A stretch of DNA of 64,000 nt from Echinicola arenosa (lineage in GTDB: Bacteria > Bacteroidota > Bacteroidia > Cytophagales > Cyclobacteriaceae). The stretch lies in NCBI RefSeq assembly GCF_014841125.1, contig NZ_JACYTQ010000006.1:62001-126000 (forward strand). The letters are read 5' to 3'. The notes under the pieces were generated by a model. It did not search any database, had not been told where the DNA came from, and worked only from the letters and a program-made list of their open reading frames with translations. Positions 1 to 9,064 of the stretch are shown in pieces; within the stretch, counting starts at the first letter, position 1; every line of letters starts with the position of its first letter. The translations under genes and the position numbers were made by a program.

Positions 1-587
1 CGGGAAAAACTGGCACGGCTCAAAAGTTGGTGAATGGCAGGTATACCAAGAAGTATTATACGTCCTTTGCGGGATATTTTCCTGCTGATGAACCCAAGTA
101 TAGTATGATTATCGTGATCGATAGTCCCAAAGGGTTCAATGCATATGGAGGTGATGTGTCAGCGCCGGTTTTCAAAGAAATAGCGGATAAGATATATGCT
201 CAGGATTTGAAACTGAATAGAGATGAAGCCAAGCCAGTACCTCCTGCTCCGCAGTTGTCACAAGTCGTGTTTCCTTACATTCAGGCCGGTATGGCAGACG
301 AACTTCAAATGATCTGTAACAAGTTCGGCATATCGAATCACTATGATGGAGCAGAACGTTGGGTAAAGTCCGCGGTGGTAAACAGGTCCATTAATTGGAG
401 ACCAAACAAAGTAGATTCTCCTTTGGTGCCAGATGTGTCTGGAATGACTTTAAGGGATGCGCTATATGTCTTGGAAAATAAAGGGTTACGAGTGAGTTAT
501 TCCGGTGAAGGAAGGGTGAAAAGACAGTCCATCCAGGCCGGATCAAATGTGCCAAAAGGAGGTACCATAAGAATTGAATTAAGTTGA
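1..587 (+). CDS. ftsI: Penicillin-binding protein (FtsI/PBP2-3 type), C-terminal part, with PASTA domain
   Basis: This is the 3' end of a class B penicillin-binding protein, the septal transpeptidase that cross-links peptidoglycan in the periplasm. The gene enters from the left edge in the frame of base 3, and the first visible residues are G-KTGTAQ, the KTG active-site box of the transpeptidase fold. A C-terminal segment (about bases 410-584), starting near VPDVSGM and ending at IRIELS, looks like a single PASTA domain. The stop codon overlaps the murE start by one base. Position at the head of the division and cell wall cluster supports FtsI over other class B PBPs. The N-terminal membrane anchor and the SxxK and SxN boxes lie outside the window. 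Confidence 0.93.
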   Translation, partial: GKTGTAQKLVNGRYTKKYYTSFAGYFPADEPKYSMIIVIDSPKGFNAYGGDVSAPVFKEIADKIYAQDLKLNRDEAKPVPPAPQLSQVVFPYIQAGMADELQMICNKFGISNHYDGAERWVKSAVVNRSINWRPNKVDSPLVPDVSGMTLRDALYVLENKGLRVSYSGEGRVKRQSIQAGSNVPKGGTIRIELS

Positions 588-2053
588 TGAAGACATTAAA
601 GGACATATTGTACAAAGTCTCTTTGACATCTACTACCGGTGATATGGAAGTGGAGGTGAAAGATATTGTCTTCGACAGCCGAAAAGTCGGTGAAGGGTCG
701 GTGTTTGTGGCGGTGGCTGGCACTCAGGTGGATGGACATGAGTTTATTGCTCAGGCCATCCAAAAAGGAGCTAAGAGTATAGTTTGTGAAGCCCTTCCAG
801 GGGAGCTGAACAAGGAAATCACCTTTGTACAAGTGGTTGACTCAGCGAAGGCTTTGGGGGTAATGGCTTCTAATTACTATGGTAATCCTTCTAGCAAATT
901 GAAGGTTGTGGCAGTTACAGGAACCAATGGAAAAACTACTTGTGTGACCTTATTGCATAAGCTTTTCATGGAGTTGGGATATGTCACGGGTATGTTGAGT
1001 ACAGTAGAGAATAAGATTAATGATGCAATTATTCCTTCTACTCATACCACACCTGACAGTGTCGCTATCAACCAGCTTATGGCGGGGATGGTAGAAAAAG
1101 GCTGTACCCATTGCTTTATGGAAGCCAGTTCGCATGCGATCGTTCAGGAGAGAATGGCCGGATTGACTTTGGCAGGGGCTGTATTTACCAATATTTCCCA
1201 TGACCATTTGGATTATCATGGGACTTTTGATGATTACATTAAGGCCAAGAAAAAACTCTTTGATGAGTTACCTAAGGATGCCTTTGCTTTGGTTAATGCT
1301 GATGATAAGCGCGGGATGGTGATGATGCAAAACACCAAAGCCAATAAGCATACTTATGGATTGAAATATCCTACCGACTTTAAAGCCAAGGTGATCAGCA
1401 ATACTCTTCAAGGGTTGGAGTTGGATATCAATGGCAAGCAGGCTTGGTTTCGATTGATAGGAGAATTCAATGCTTATAATATTACCAGTGTTTTAGGTTC
1501 AGCCGTACTACTGGGAGAAGAAGAAGATGAAGTATTGATGCAGCTCTCCAAAATCAAAGGGGCAAATGGAAGGTTTGACCAGTTAGTAGTGGAGGGAATC
1601 ACAGCTATTGTAGATTATGCGCACACTCCTGATGCTTTGGAAAACGTACTTAAAACGATTCAAGGAGTAAGGACTGGTGGTGAAAAAGTCATTACCGTAG
1701 TGGGTTGTGGAGGAAATAGGGATAAGGCCAAGCGTCCTGTCATGGCGAAGATCGCTACAGAGATGAGCGAAAAGGTGGTTTTGACTTCTGACAATCCTAG
1801 GGATGAAGAGCCAATGGATATCCTGAAGGACATGGAGGCAGGGGTAAATCCGGTGGCTTTCAAAAAGACCCTCGTTATTGCTGACCGAAGGGAGGCGATC
1901 AAAACGGCATGTGTCATGGCCGAGAAAGGGGATATTATCCTTATTGCAGGTAAGGGACATGAAACTTACCAGGAGATCAAGGGAGTGAAACACCCTTTTG
2001 ATGATTTCCAAACAGTAAAAGAATTAATGCAACTGATACATACAAACAAATAA
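587..2053 (+). CDS. murE: UDP-N-acetylmuramoyl-L-alanyl-D-glutamate--2,6-diaminopimelate ligase
   Basis: MurE adds the third stem-peptide amino acid to UDP-MurNAc-L-Ala-D-Glu in the cytoplasm, using ATP. The ATP-binding loop TGTNGKTT is at residues 111-118 when counted from the ATG at 587. The motif DNPR near residue 405 is the signature of enzymes that use meso-diaminopimelate rather than lysine, so DAP-type peptidoglycan is expected. Length (488 aa) is normal. A TTG three bases upstream is also in frame, but the ATG overlapping the ftsI stop (TGATG) is the better start and suggests translational coupling. mraY begins directly after its stop codon. Confidence 0.97.
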   Translation: MKTLKDILYKVSLTSTTGDMEVEVKDIVFDSRKVGEGSVFVAVAGTQVDGHEFIAQAIQKGAKSIVCEALPGELNKEITFVQVVDSAKALGVMASNYYGNPSSKLKVVAVTGTNGKTTCVTLLHKLFMELGYVTGMLSTVENKINDAIIPSTHTTPDSVAINQLMAGMVEKGCTHCFMEASSHAIVQERMAGLTLAGAVFTNISHDHLDYHGTFDDYIKAKKKLFDELPKDAFALVNADDKRGMVMMQNTKANKHTYGLKYPTDFKAKVISNTLQGLELDINGKQAWFRLIGEFNAYNITSVLGSAVLLGEEEDEVLMQLSKIKGANGRFDQLVVEGITAIVDYAHTPDALENVLKTIQGVRTGGEKVITVVGCGGNRDKAKRPVMAKIATEMSEKVVLTSDNPRDEEPMDILKDMEAGVNPVAFKKTLVIADRREAIKTACVMAEKGDIILIAGKGHETYQEIKGVKHPFDDFQTVKELMQLIHTNK

Positions 2054-3265
2054 ATGCTTTACCATCTTTTTGACTATATCGACAGCGCGTTTGATTTCCC
2101 TGGGGCAGGTGTCTTCAGGTACATTTCCTTCCGAGCGGGTATGGCTGCTATGCTGTCATTGATCATTGCCATCACTTTTGGCAAAAGTATGATCAATTGG
2201 ATCAGAAAAATGCAGATTGGAGAGACAGTAAGAGACCTAGGCTTGGAAGGCCAATCAGAAAAAAAAGGAACGCCAACCATGGGCGGGTTGATGATGATTG
2301 CGGCCATTATCATTCCCACTTTGTTGTTTGCAGATGTTTATAATGTCTATATCATTTTATTGTTGGTGACTGTAGTATGGTTGGGAGGAATTGGCTTTCT
2401 GGATGATTTCATTAAGGTTTTCAGGAAGAACAAAGAAGGCCTTGCAGGGAAGTTCAAAATAATTGGACAAGTGGGAATTGGAATTATCGTTGGAGCTACC
2501 CTTTATTTCCATGAAGATGTGGTGGTGAGAGAATTTCAAAACCCGGTATCCATAGAGGAAGGAGTTGTAGAGACCCCAGCTTTCAAAGATGTAAAGGTCA
2601 TGAAGACCACCATTCCTTTTACCAAGAAGAATGAACTTAATTATGAGAATTTCCTTGGTTTCCTTGGAGAGGATTTTACCCCTTACTTATATATTTTGTT
2701 GGTGATTTTTATCATCACTGCGGTATCAAACGGGGCCAATATAACCGATGGAATTGATGGCTTGGCAGCAGGGACTTCCGCTATTATAGGTTTGGCAATA
2801 GCCATTTTTGCCTATATCAGTGGTAATGCCATTTTCTCGCAGTATCTCAATGTCATGTTTATTCCCAATTCTGGTGAGCTGGTGATTTTCTGTGCTGCCT
2901 TTTTGGGAGCTTGCGTTGGCTTTTTATGGTACAACTCATACCCAGCGCAGGTTTTCATGGGAGATACCGGAAGCTTGATGTTGGGAGGTGTAATAGCTGT
3001 GCTGTGTCTGACTTTGCGCAAGGAGCTTTTGATCCCGGTGCTTTGTGGGATTTTTGTGATAGAAAACCTGTCTGTCATCATGCAGGTGAGCTATTTCAAG
3101 TATACCAAAAAGAAATACGGAGAGGGCAGAAGAATCTTTAGGATGTCCCCTCTGCATCACCACTATCAAAAGGGTGGAATTCCCGAATCAAAGATCGTGA
3201 CACGTTTTTGGATTGTAGGAATCTTGTTAGCAATCATCACATTGGCCACGTTAAAATTGCGATAA
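2054..3265 (+). CDS. mraY: Phospho-N-acetylmuramoyl-pentapeptide-transferase
   Basis: MraY is the polytopic inner-membrane enzyme that transfers phospho-MurNAc-pentapeptide to undecaprenyl phosphate, making lipid I. Catalytic landmarks are visible: the LDDF pair at D117-D118, [11 protein letters not shown] with D232 and D235, FMGDTGS at 301-307 and the triple histidine HHH at 368-370. At 403 aa it is about 40 residues longer than the E. coli enzyme. The extra length falls between hydrophobic segments at about residues 153-207, in a charged stretch. The gene starts immediately after the murE stop with no gap, so the two are probably co-translated. Confidence 0.97.
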   Translation: MLYHLFDYIDSAFDFPGAGVFRYISFRAGMAAMLSLIIAITFGKSMINWIRKMQIGETVRDLGLEGQSEKKGTPTMGGLMMIAAIIIPTLLFADVYNVYIILLLVTVVWLGGIGFLDDFIKVFRKNKEGLAGKFKIIGQVGIGIIVGATLYFHEDVVVREFQNPVSIEEGVVETPAFKDVKVMKTTIPFTKKNELNYENFLGFLGEDFTPYLYILLVIFIITAVSNGANITDGIDGLAAGTSAIIGLAIAIFAYISGNAIFSQYLNVMFIPNSGELVIFCAAFLGACVGFLWYNSYPAQVFMGDTGSLMLGGVIAVLCLTLRKELLIPVLCGIFVIENLSVIMQVSYFKYTKKKYGEGRRIFRMSPLHHHYQKGGIPESKIVTRFWIVGILLAIITLATLKLR

Positions 3266-3268
3266 GGT

Positions 3269-4609
3269 ATGAAGGGAATAGCCATATTGGGAGCAGGAGA
3301 GAGTGGTGTAGGCGCAGCATTGTTGGCCAAGAAAAACGGCTATGATGTTTTTGTCTCAGACGGAGGCAAAATCAGTGAAAATAGGAAGAATACGCTTGAC
3401 GAAGCTGGTATTTCTTATGAAGAAGGCCAGCATACTCAGGAACGAATTTTAGGTCAAGGCGAGATCATCAAAAGTCCAGGGATTCCTTTTACCAATGTGA
3501 TAGTTTCAGCAGCCATCGAGCAAGGAATTCCGGTGATAGATGAACTGGAATTTGCCTATGGGTTCACCAAAGGAAAGGTGATTGCCATTACTGGAACGAA
3601 TGGTAAGACCACTACTACGCTACTGACCTATCATTTGATGAAGAAGAGTGGTTTGGATGTAGGTATGGGAGGAAATGTAGGGAAGAGCTGGGCTAGCCAA
3701 CTGGTAGGTGAGGATCATGACTGGTGGGTGCTGGAAGTAAGCAGTTTTCAGATCGATGGGTTCAAGACCCTGAAGCCAAAGATTGCTGTGCTAACGAACA
3801 TTACACCAGATCATTTGGATCGGTATGAGTACAAGTTGGAAAACTACATCCACTCGAAACTGAACTTGCTGAAACAAATGGATGGAGATGATGACTTTAT
3901 CTACTTTCGTGAAGATCAAAATATCTGGAAAGGATTAAATGAGTTGGTGATTCAGCCTAAAGTTCATGAAGTGTCTTTGGAAAAGATTGTAAAAGATGGC
4001 AGCTTTTTCAATGGGAGTGAGGTGAAGGTCAACTTTAATGATCATATGTTGGCCATTCCTGAAAGTGAGATGGCTTTGAAAGGAGATCATAATATGCTCA
4101 ATGTCATGTGTGCTGTCAATGCAGCCCTATTGGCTGGAGCTAATGAGGAGGCGGTCAAGACAGGCCTGGCAGACTTTAAGAACGCTCCGCATAGGATGGA
4201 GAAAGTGGGAGAAATAAACGGGGTAGTTTTTGTAAATGACAGCAAAGGAACCAATGTAGATGCCACAATTTATGCATTGTCAGCTTACAAGGAGCCTTTG
4301 ATCTGGATAGCAGGTGGAGTGGATAAAGGAAATGACTATGAAGTCACAATCCCAAAAGTGAGAGGGCATGTTAAAACCTTGATCTGTTTGGGAAAGAATA
4401 ATGAAAAGCTGAAAGCAGCTTTTGAAGGTGTGATTCCAGAGATCTTGGAAACACAGAAGGTCACAGAAGCTGTAAAATGGGGACTTGAAAAAGGAGAGAT
4501 GGGTGATGTGGTTTTATTGTCACCGGCCTGTGCGAGTTTTGATTTATTCAAAAACTATGAAGACAGGGGAGATCAATTTAGAGAAGCAGTAATAAAAATG
4601 AAGTCATAA
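3269..4609 (+). CDS. murD: UDP-N-acetylmuramoyl-L-alanine--D-glutamate ligase
   Basis: MurD adds D-glutamate to UDP-MurNAc-L-Ala in the cytoplasm, the step before MurE. The N-terminal Rossmann-like region begins GIAILGAGESG, the ATP loop TGTNGKTT is at residues 108-115, and the Mur-ligase C-terminal domain includes the NDSKGTN motif, where the lysine is expected near the active site. Length of 446 aa is normal for the family. It lies three bases after mraY and four before ftsW, in the usual dcw order, so one long transcript is likely. Confidence 0.97.
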   Translation: MKGIAILGAGESGVGAALLAKKNGYDVFVSDGGKISENRKNTLDEAGISYEEGQHTQERILGQGEIIKSPGIPFTNVIVSAAIEQGIPVIDELEFAYGFTKGKVIAITGTNGKTTTTLLTYHLMKKSGLDVGMGGNVGKSWASQLVGEDHDWWVLEVSSFQIDGFKTLKPKIAVLTNITPDHLDRYEYKLENYIHSKLNLLKQMDGDDDFIYFREDQNIWKGLNELVIQPKVHEVSLEKIVKDGSFFNGSEVKVNFNDHMLAIPESEMALKGDHNMLNVMCAVNAALLAGANEEAVKTGLADFKNAPHRMEKVGEINGVVFVNDSKGTNVDATIYALSAYKEPLIWIAGGVDKGNDYEVTIPKVRGHVKTLICLGKNNEKLKAAFEGVIPEILETQKVTEAVKWGLEKGEMGDVVLLSPACASFDLFKNYEDRGDQFREAVIKMKS

Positions 4610-4613
4610 AAGT

Positions 4614-5783
4614 ATGGTTAAGGTCAAAGCTTGGATCGATAAAAACTTGAAGGGTGATCCCATGATTTGGGGAATCGTGATGGTGCTTTCCATCATTAGT
4701 ATTCTTGTGGTGTATTCTGCCACAGGTACTTTGGCCTACCGTAGAATGGGAGGAAATACCGAGGCTTACTTGATTAAGCATTCCATGTTGGTGCTTTTGA
4801 GTTTGGTCGTGATGTGGGGAGCACACAGATTGCCTTATAAGTATTATTCTAAGATCAGTTTGATGGCTCTTTGGGTCTCAGTGCCTTTATTGGCCATTAC
4901 CTATTTGTTTGGTTCCAATGTCAACGATGCCAATAGATGGCTGACCATTCCGATCATCAATCAGGCTTTTCAACCATCAGATCTGGCCAAGTTGGCTTTG
5001 ATAGCAGCAGTGGCAGGGATGTTGGCTAAGCGGCAGAAAAACATTCAGGACTTCAAGAGAACATTTATTCCAGTGATGATCTGGATTGGGATGATCTGTA
5101 TGCTGATTGGTTTGGCCAATATGTCCACAGCTGTAATGTTGTTGAGCACTTGTTTATTGCTGATGTTTATCGGTAGGGTGCCAGTGAAGTTCTTGATTGC
5201 CGTTTGTTTAATAGGTTTTTTGGCGCTGACCTCAGCGATTTTCTTAGGTCAAAGAGGAGGAACCTTCTTTTCAAGGATAGAAAACTTTATGTCTGATGAG
5301 GATATTCCTTATCAGGCACAACAGTCATATATGGCAATTGCCACTGGAGGGATTGCGGGTAAGGGACCTGGAAACAGTGAACAAAGAAATTCACTTCCCC
5401 ATCCGTATTCTGATTTCATCTATGCCATTATCATTGAGGAATATGGTATGATTGGAGGAGGCGTAGTATTGTTTCTCTATCTCGCGCTATTGTATCGTGG
5501 GATGAGGATTGTAGCCATTTCAAATCGACCCTTTGGAGGCTTACTGTCCGCTGGTTTGAGCTTTGCACTGGTGATTCAAGCCTTGGTAAATATGGCCGTT
5601 GCGGTGGGTTTAGGTCCAATTACTGGTCAGCCATTGCCTCTGCTGAGTATGGGAGGCACTTCCTTGTTGTTTACCGGGATTTCCTTAGGAATTATCCTTA
5701 GTGTAAGCCGCGGAGACCATGAAGATGGTTTTGCAGGTGATACCAATGCTATTAGAAAAAATACCATGCAAATGGCTCAATAG
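4614..5783 (+). CDS. ftsW: Lipid II polymerase FtsW (SEDS family)
   Basis: FtsW is the SEDS-family glycosyltransferase that polymerises lipid II at the septum together with its cognate class B PBP (the FtsI partly seen at the left edge). The 389-residue product is strongly hydrophobic with about ten membrane segments. The family signature SLPHPYSDFIYA and the following EEYGMIGG stretch are near residues 262-285, and a GPITGQPLPLLSMGG-type loop follows near residue 330. Its position between murD and murG identifies it as FtsW rather than RodA. Confidence 0.95.
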   Translation: MVKVKAWIDKNLKGDPMIWGIVMVLSIISILVVYSATGTLAYRRMGGNTEAYLIKHSMLVLLSLVVMWGAHRLPYKYYSKISLMALWVSVPLLAITYLFGSNVNDANRWLTIPIINQAFQPSDLAKLALIAAVAGMLAKRQKNIQDFKRTFIPVMIWIGMICMLIGLANMSTAVMLLSTCLLLMFIGRVPVKFLIAVCLIGFLALTSAIFLGQRGGTFFSRIENFMSDEDIPYQAQQSYMAIATGGIAGKGPGNSEQRNSLPHPYSDFIYAIIIEEYGMIGGGVVLFLYLALLYRGMRIVAISNRPFGGLLSAGLSFALVIQALVNMAVAVGLGPITGQPLPLLSMGGTSLLFTGISLGIILSVSRGDHEDGFAGDTNAIRKNTMQMAQ

Positions 5784-5791
5784 TATAAGTT

Positions 5792-6904
5792 GTGATTAAA
5801 GAGAAGAACACATATCGAATCATGATCAGCGGTGGTGGAACCGGAGGACATATTTATCCGGCCATTGCGATTGCTCATGCCTGGATGGAAAAGCATCCAG
5901 AGAGCGAGATTCTTTTTGTGGGAGCAGAAGGCAAAATGGAAATGCAGAAAGTACCGGAGGCTGGGTATGCGATAGAAGGTTTACCAGTGGCTGGTTTGCA
6001 AAGAAGGCTGACCTTAGAAAACCTAAGCTTTCCTTTTAAACTTTGGGACAGTATCAATAAGGCAAGAAAACTGATCAAACGTTTTCAACCACATGCTGTG
6101 GTTGGAGTGGGAGGATATGCAAGTGGTCCTTTATTGTATGTAGCGCAAAGAAAGGCCATTCCGACTTTGATCCAGGAGCAAAATTCCTATGCGGGATTGA
6201 CCAATAAATTATTGGCGAAGAAGGCTAAGGCTTTTTGCGTTGCCTATGACGGGATGGAAAAGTTCTTTCCTGAAAATAGGATCCATTTTACGGGTAACCC
6301 TGTTCGCAAGGACATTTTGAACTTATCGGATAAAAAGGAAGCTGCATTGAAGCATTTTGGGCTTGATGATGATAAACCTGTGATATTGGTTTTGGGAGGG
6401 AGCTTAGGTGCAAGAACCATCAACCAAGCTGTCTTGGCTTCAATGGAATATTTTGAGGAGAAAGGATATCAATTGCTTTGGCAAACAGGGAGGTTTTACT
6501 TCGAGGAAATGGCTGATAAGGTAGAAAACTCAGGGTTGAAGTTTATACAAGCTCTGGAGTTTATCAAAGAAATGGATTTGGCCTATGCTGCGGCAGATAT
6601 GGTGATTTCCAGGGCTGGAGCACTGTCAGTTTCTGAATTGAGCTTGGTCGGAAAGCCGGTGATTTTTGTTCCTTCCCCCAATGTGGCTGAGGATCATCAG
6701 ACCAAAAATGCCATGGCTTGTGTCAACCAGGAGGCAGCCTTGATGTTAAAGGATAGTGAAGCGGTGGAAGGTTTGGCCAAGAAAGTGGATGAATTGATGA
6801 GTGATACTGATCTGCAGGATCGCTTAGGAAAAAATATAAAAAAGATGGGCAAGCCTAATGCTGCCCGTGAGATTGTAGAAGAATTGGAAGCTTTGATCAA
6901 ATGA
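5792..6904 (+). CDS. murG: UDP-N-acetylglucosamine--lipid I GlcNAc transferase
   Basis: MurG adds GlcNAc to lipid I on the cytoplasmic face of the membrane, forming lipid II. The N-terminal glycine-rich loop GGTGGH is at residues 15-20. The C-terminal half carries SRAGALSVSEL, the UDP-GlcNAc-binding region of GT28 enzymes. The start is taken as GTG at 5792, eight bases after ftsW; an ATG at 5822 would start just before the glycine-rich loop and is possible, but Bacteroidota homologues usually have a few residues before it (recalled, not checked). The 3' end overlaps murC by four bases. Confidence 0.95.
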   Translation: MIKEKNTYRIMISGGGTGGHIYPAIAIAHAWMEKHPESEILFVGAEGKMEMQKVPEAGYAIEGLPVAGLQRRLTLENLSFPFKLWDSINKARKLIKRFQPHAVVGVGGYASGPLLYVAQRKAIPTLIQEQNSYAGLTNKLLAKKAKAFCVAYDGMEKFFPENRIHFTGNPVRKDILNLSDKKEAALKHFGLDDDKPVILVLGGSLGARTINQAVLASMEYFEEKGYQLLWQTGRFYFEEMADKVENSGLKFIQALEFIKEMDLAYAAADMVISRAGALSVSELSLVGKPVIFVPSPNVAEDHQTKNAMACVNQEAALMLKDSEAVEGLAKKVDELMSDTDLQDRLGKNIKKMGKPNAAREIVEELEALIK

Positions 6905-8298
6905 AGTGGGATAAGTTACATAGCGTTTATTTCTTAGGAATTGGTGGTATCGGGATGAGTGCCATTGCCAGGTGGTTTAATCATGTGGGAATTCCTGTAT
7001 GTGGGTACGACCGAACACCTTCCCCATTGACTAAAAAGTTGGAAGAGGAAGGGATGCAAGTCACTTATGAAGACTCATTGAATACCATTCCTGAATCTGT
7101 TAAACACGATAAGGAAAATGTGTTGATCGTTTGGACACCAGCCATTCCCAAAGATAATGTGCAGTTGAATTTCTTTCAGGATAAACACTTTAACCTTAAG
7201 AAGAGATCTGAAGTTTTGGGGATGATTACGTCATCCATGTACACGGTCGGAGTAGCAGGGACGCATGGTAAGACAACCACTTCCTCTATGGTGGCCCATA
7301 TGTTGAAGAGCGCAGGGAAGAACATTGCTGCATTTTTGGGAGGGCTTACCCAAAATTATGAGAGCAATTTGATTCTACATGATGAGGAAAATGAGGAGAA
7401 GCCAATCGTAGTTGTAGAGGCGGACGAGTTTGATCGATCTTTCTTGAGATTGCATCCCAATGTTGCTGTGGTGACAAGTGTGGATGCTGATCATTTGGAT
7501 ATCTACGGTGATGCTCAGGAACTTACCGTCAACTTTGAAAAGTACATTGATTTATTGCCTAAAGACGGTGTTTTATTTATTCAAAAAAATGCCCTGAAAA
7601 AGCTAAATAGGAATGATTTTGGCAGTTTGACCGTGCGTCAATATGGGTTGGGAGAAGGAGAGATCAGGGCAGAAAATGTCAAGGCCGGAATAGCCTCTTT
7701 TGAGTTTGATTATGTCAGCGAAGAGAAGTCGATTGAAGGGTTGATTTTGAGGGTTCCAGGTTTTCATAATGTTGAAAATGCCTTATCAGCAGTGTCCATC
7801 GCTTTGCATTTTGGCATAGCTGAGGAAGAGATCAGAAAGGGGCTTGAAAGTTTTAGAGGAGTCAAAAGAAGATTTGAAATCAAAAGGCAGGATTTGAAGG
7901 GAGTGTATATCGATGATTATGCCCATCATCCTGAAGAGATCAGGGCATTTTTGGGTTCGGTGAAAGCCATGTACCCCAATAAGAAACTGACAGCGATTTT
8001 TCAGCCTCATTTATTCACCAGGACTAGAGATTTTGCGGAAGGTTTTTCTGAAGCTCTTTCTTTGGCGGATGAAGTAATCCTTTTGGATATCTATCCAGCA
8101 AGGGAGTTGCCGATTGAGGGGGTGAATGCAGCGATGTTATTGGATGGAATTACTTCATCTGAAAAATCACTGCAAAGTAAGAATGATTTGCTGGGGTTTT
8201 TAGACCAAAAGCGGCCTGAAGTTTTAGTGACTTTAGGAGCAGGAGATATTGATAGACTTGTTGATCCAATAAATGATCTGATAGAGCAATGGGATTGA
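6901..8298 (+). CDS. murC: UDP-N-acetylmuramate--L-alanine ligase
   Basis: MurC attaches L-alanine to UDP-MurNAc, the first step of stem-peptide assembly. The N-terminal FLGIGGIGMSA motif and the ATP loop AGTHGKTTT at about residues 119-127 are the typical MurC forms, distinct from the TGTNGKTT of MurD and MurE. The DDYAHHP motif of the third domain is also present. Length of 465 aa is normal. The ATG overlaps the murG stop by four bases (ATGA) and its own 3' end overlaps ftsQ by ten bases, pointing to coupled translation. No murB or ddl gene follows, unlike the E. coli order. Confidence 0.97.
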   Translation: MKWDKLHSVYFLGIGGIGMSAIARWFNHVGIPVCGYDRTPSPLTKKLEEEGMQVTYEDSLNTIPESVKHDKENVLIVWTPAIPKDNVQLNFFQDKHFNLKKRSEVLGMITSSMYTVGVAGTHGKTTTSSMVAHMLKSAGKNIAAFLGGLTQNYESNLILHDEENEEKPIVVVEADEFDRSFLRLHPNVAVVTSVDADHLDIYGDAQELTVNFEKYIDLLPKDGVLFIQKNALKKLNRNDFGSLTVRQYGLGEGEIRAENVKAGIASFEFDYVSEEKSIEGLILRVPGFHNVENALSAVSIALHFGIAEEEIRKGLESFRGVKRRFEIKRQDLKGVYIDDYAHHPEEIRAFLGSVKAMYPNKKLTAIFQPHLFTRTRDFAEGFSEALSLADEVILLDIYPARELPIEGVNAAMLLDGITSSEKSLQSKNDLLGFLDQKRPEVLVTLGAGDIDRLVDPINDLIEQWD

Positions 8299-9053
8299 GA
8301 AACTTAAAAATAAAGCAATCATTTGTATTCACGGCACTTTTACTGGTGTTGGTGGTCTTCATTGGCTTCGTAGAAAAAAAAGGAGCTGAAAGGAGTTACC
8401 ACAGCCTATCTGTGAAAGTAAAGGGGATTAGTGATGTTTATTTTGTAGAGGAGGATGAGATTTCCTCTATGCTCTTGAAAGAATTTCCAAGCCTATCAGA
8501 TGGGAAGAGGTTGGAAAACATTGATTTAAGGAAGTTGGAAGAAAAAGTAGAAGGACACCCTTTTGTGAAGAATGCAGAGGTATATACTGATCTTAAGGGA
8601 GATGTGATGGTGACGGTGGATCAATATCGGCCGATTGCCAGGATCAGTAGGCCTTTGGCAGCCGATGGATATATATCATCCGAAGGTTTTATTTTACCTA
8701 CTTCCGCCCATTATACTTCAAGGGTTTTGATCATTAATGGAGCATTAGCAGATGAACTGTTAGCTGCTAAGGATCTTACCAGTGATTATCAAGGCTTATT
8801 GGATCTGATTTACTTCATTGACAAAAGTGATTTCTGGAGCGCTCAGATAGCTTCTTTGGAGGTAGATAGAAAAGGAAATATTACGATGCACCAGCAAGTG
8901 GGCAGACAAGAAATAGAGTTTGGAAAGCCAGAGGACATTGCATCAAAGTTTGAAAAACTAAGTCTCTTTTATAAAGAGATCATACCCCAAAAAGGTTGGG
9001 ATGCCTACACACGGGTAAATGTGAAATTTAAGGATCAAATCATTTGTGAATAA
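8289..9053 (+). CDS. ftsQ: Cell division protein FtsQ
   Basis: FtsQ is a bitopic inner-membrane scaffold of the divisome. The product (254 aa) has a short basic cytoplasmic start, one hydrophobic helix at about residues 11-28 and a periplasmic remainder. The region after the helix (SLSVKVKGISDVYFV...) resembles a POTRA domain, followed by a beta-rich FtsQ domain. FtsQ sequences are poorly conserved, so the call relies on topology, size and location between murC and ftsA. It overlaps murC by ten bases and precedes ftsA by eleven. Confidence 0.88.
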   Translation: MGLRNLKIKQSFVFTALLLVLVVFIGFVEKKGAERSYHSLSVKVKGISDVYFVEEDEISSMLLKEFPSLSDGKRLENIDLRKLEEKVEGHPFVKNAEVYTDLKGDVMVTVDQYRPIARISRPLAADGYISSEGFILPTSAHYTSRVLIINGALADELLAAKDLTSDYQGLLDLIYFIDKSDFWSAQIASLEVDRKGNITMHQQVGRQEIEFGKPEDIASKFEKLSLFYKEIIPQKGWDAYTRVNVKFKDQIICE

Positions 9054-9064
9054 TTGATATAGCT

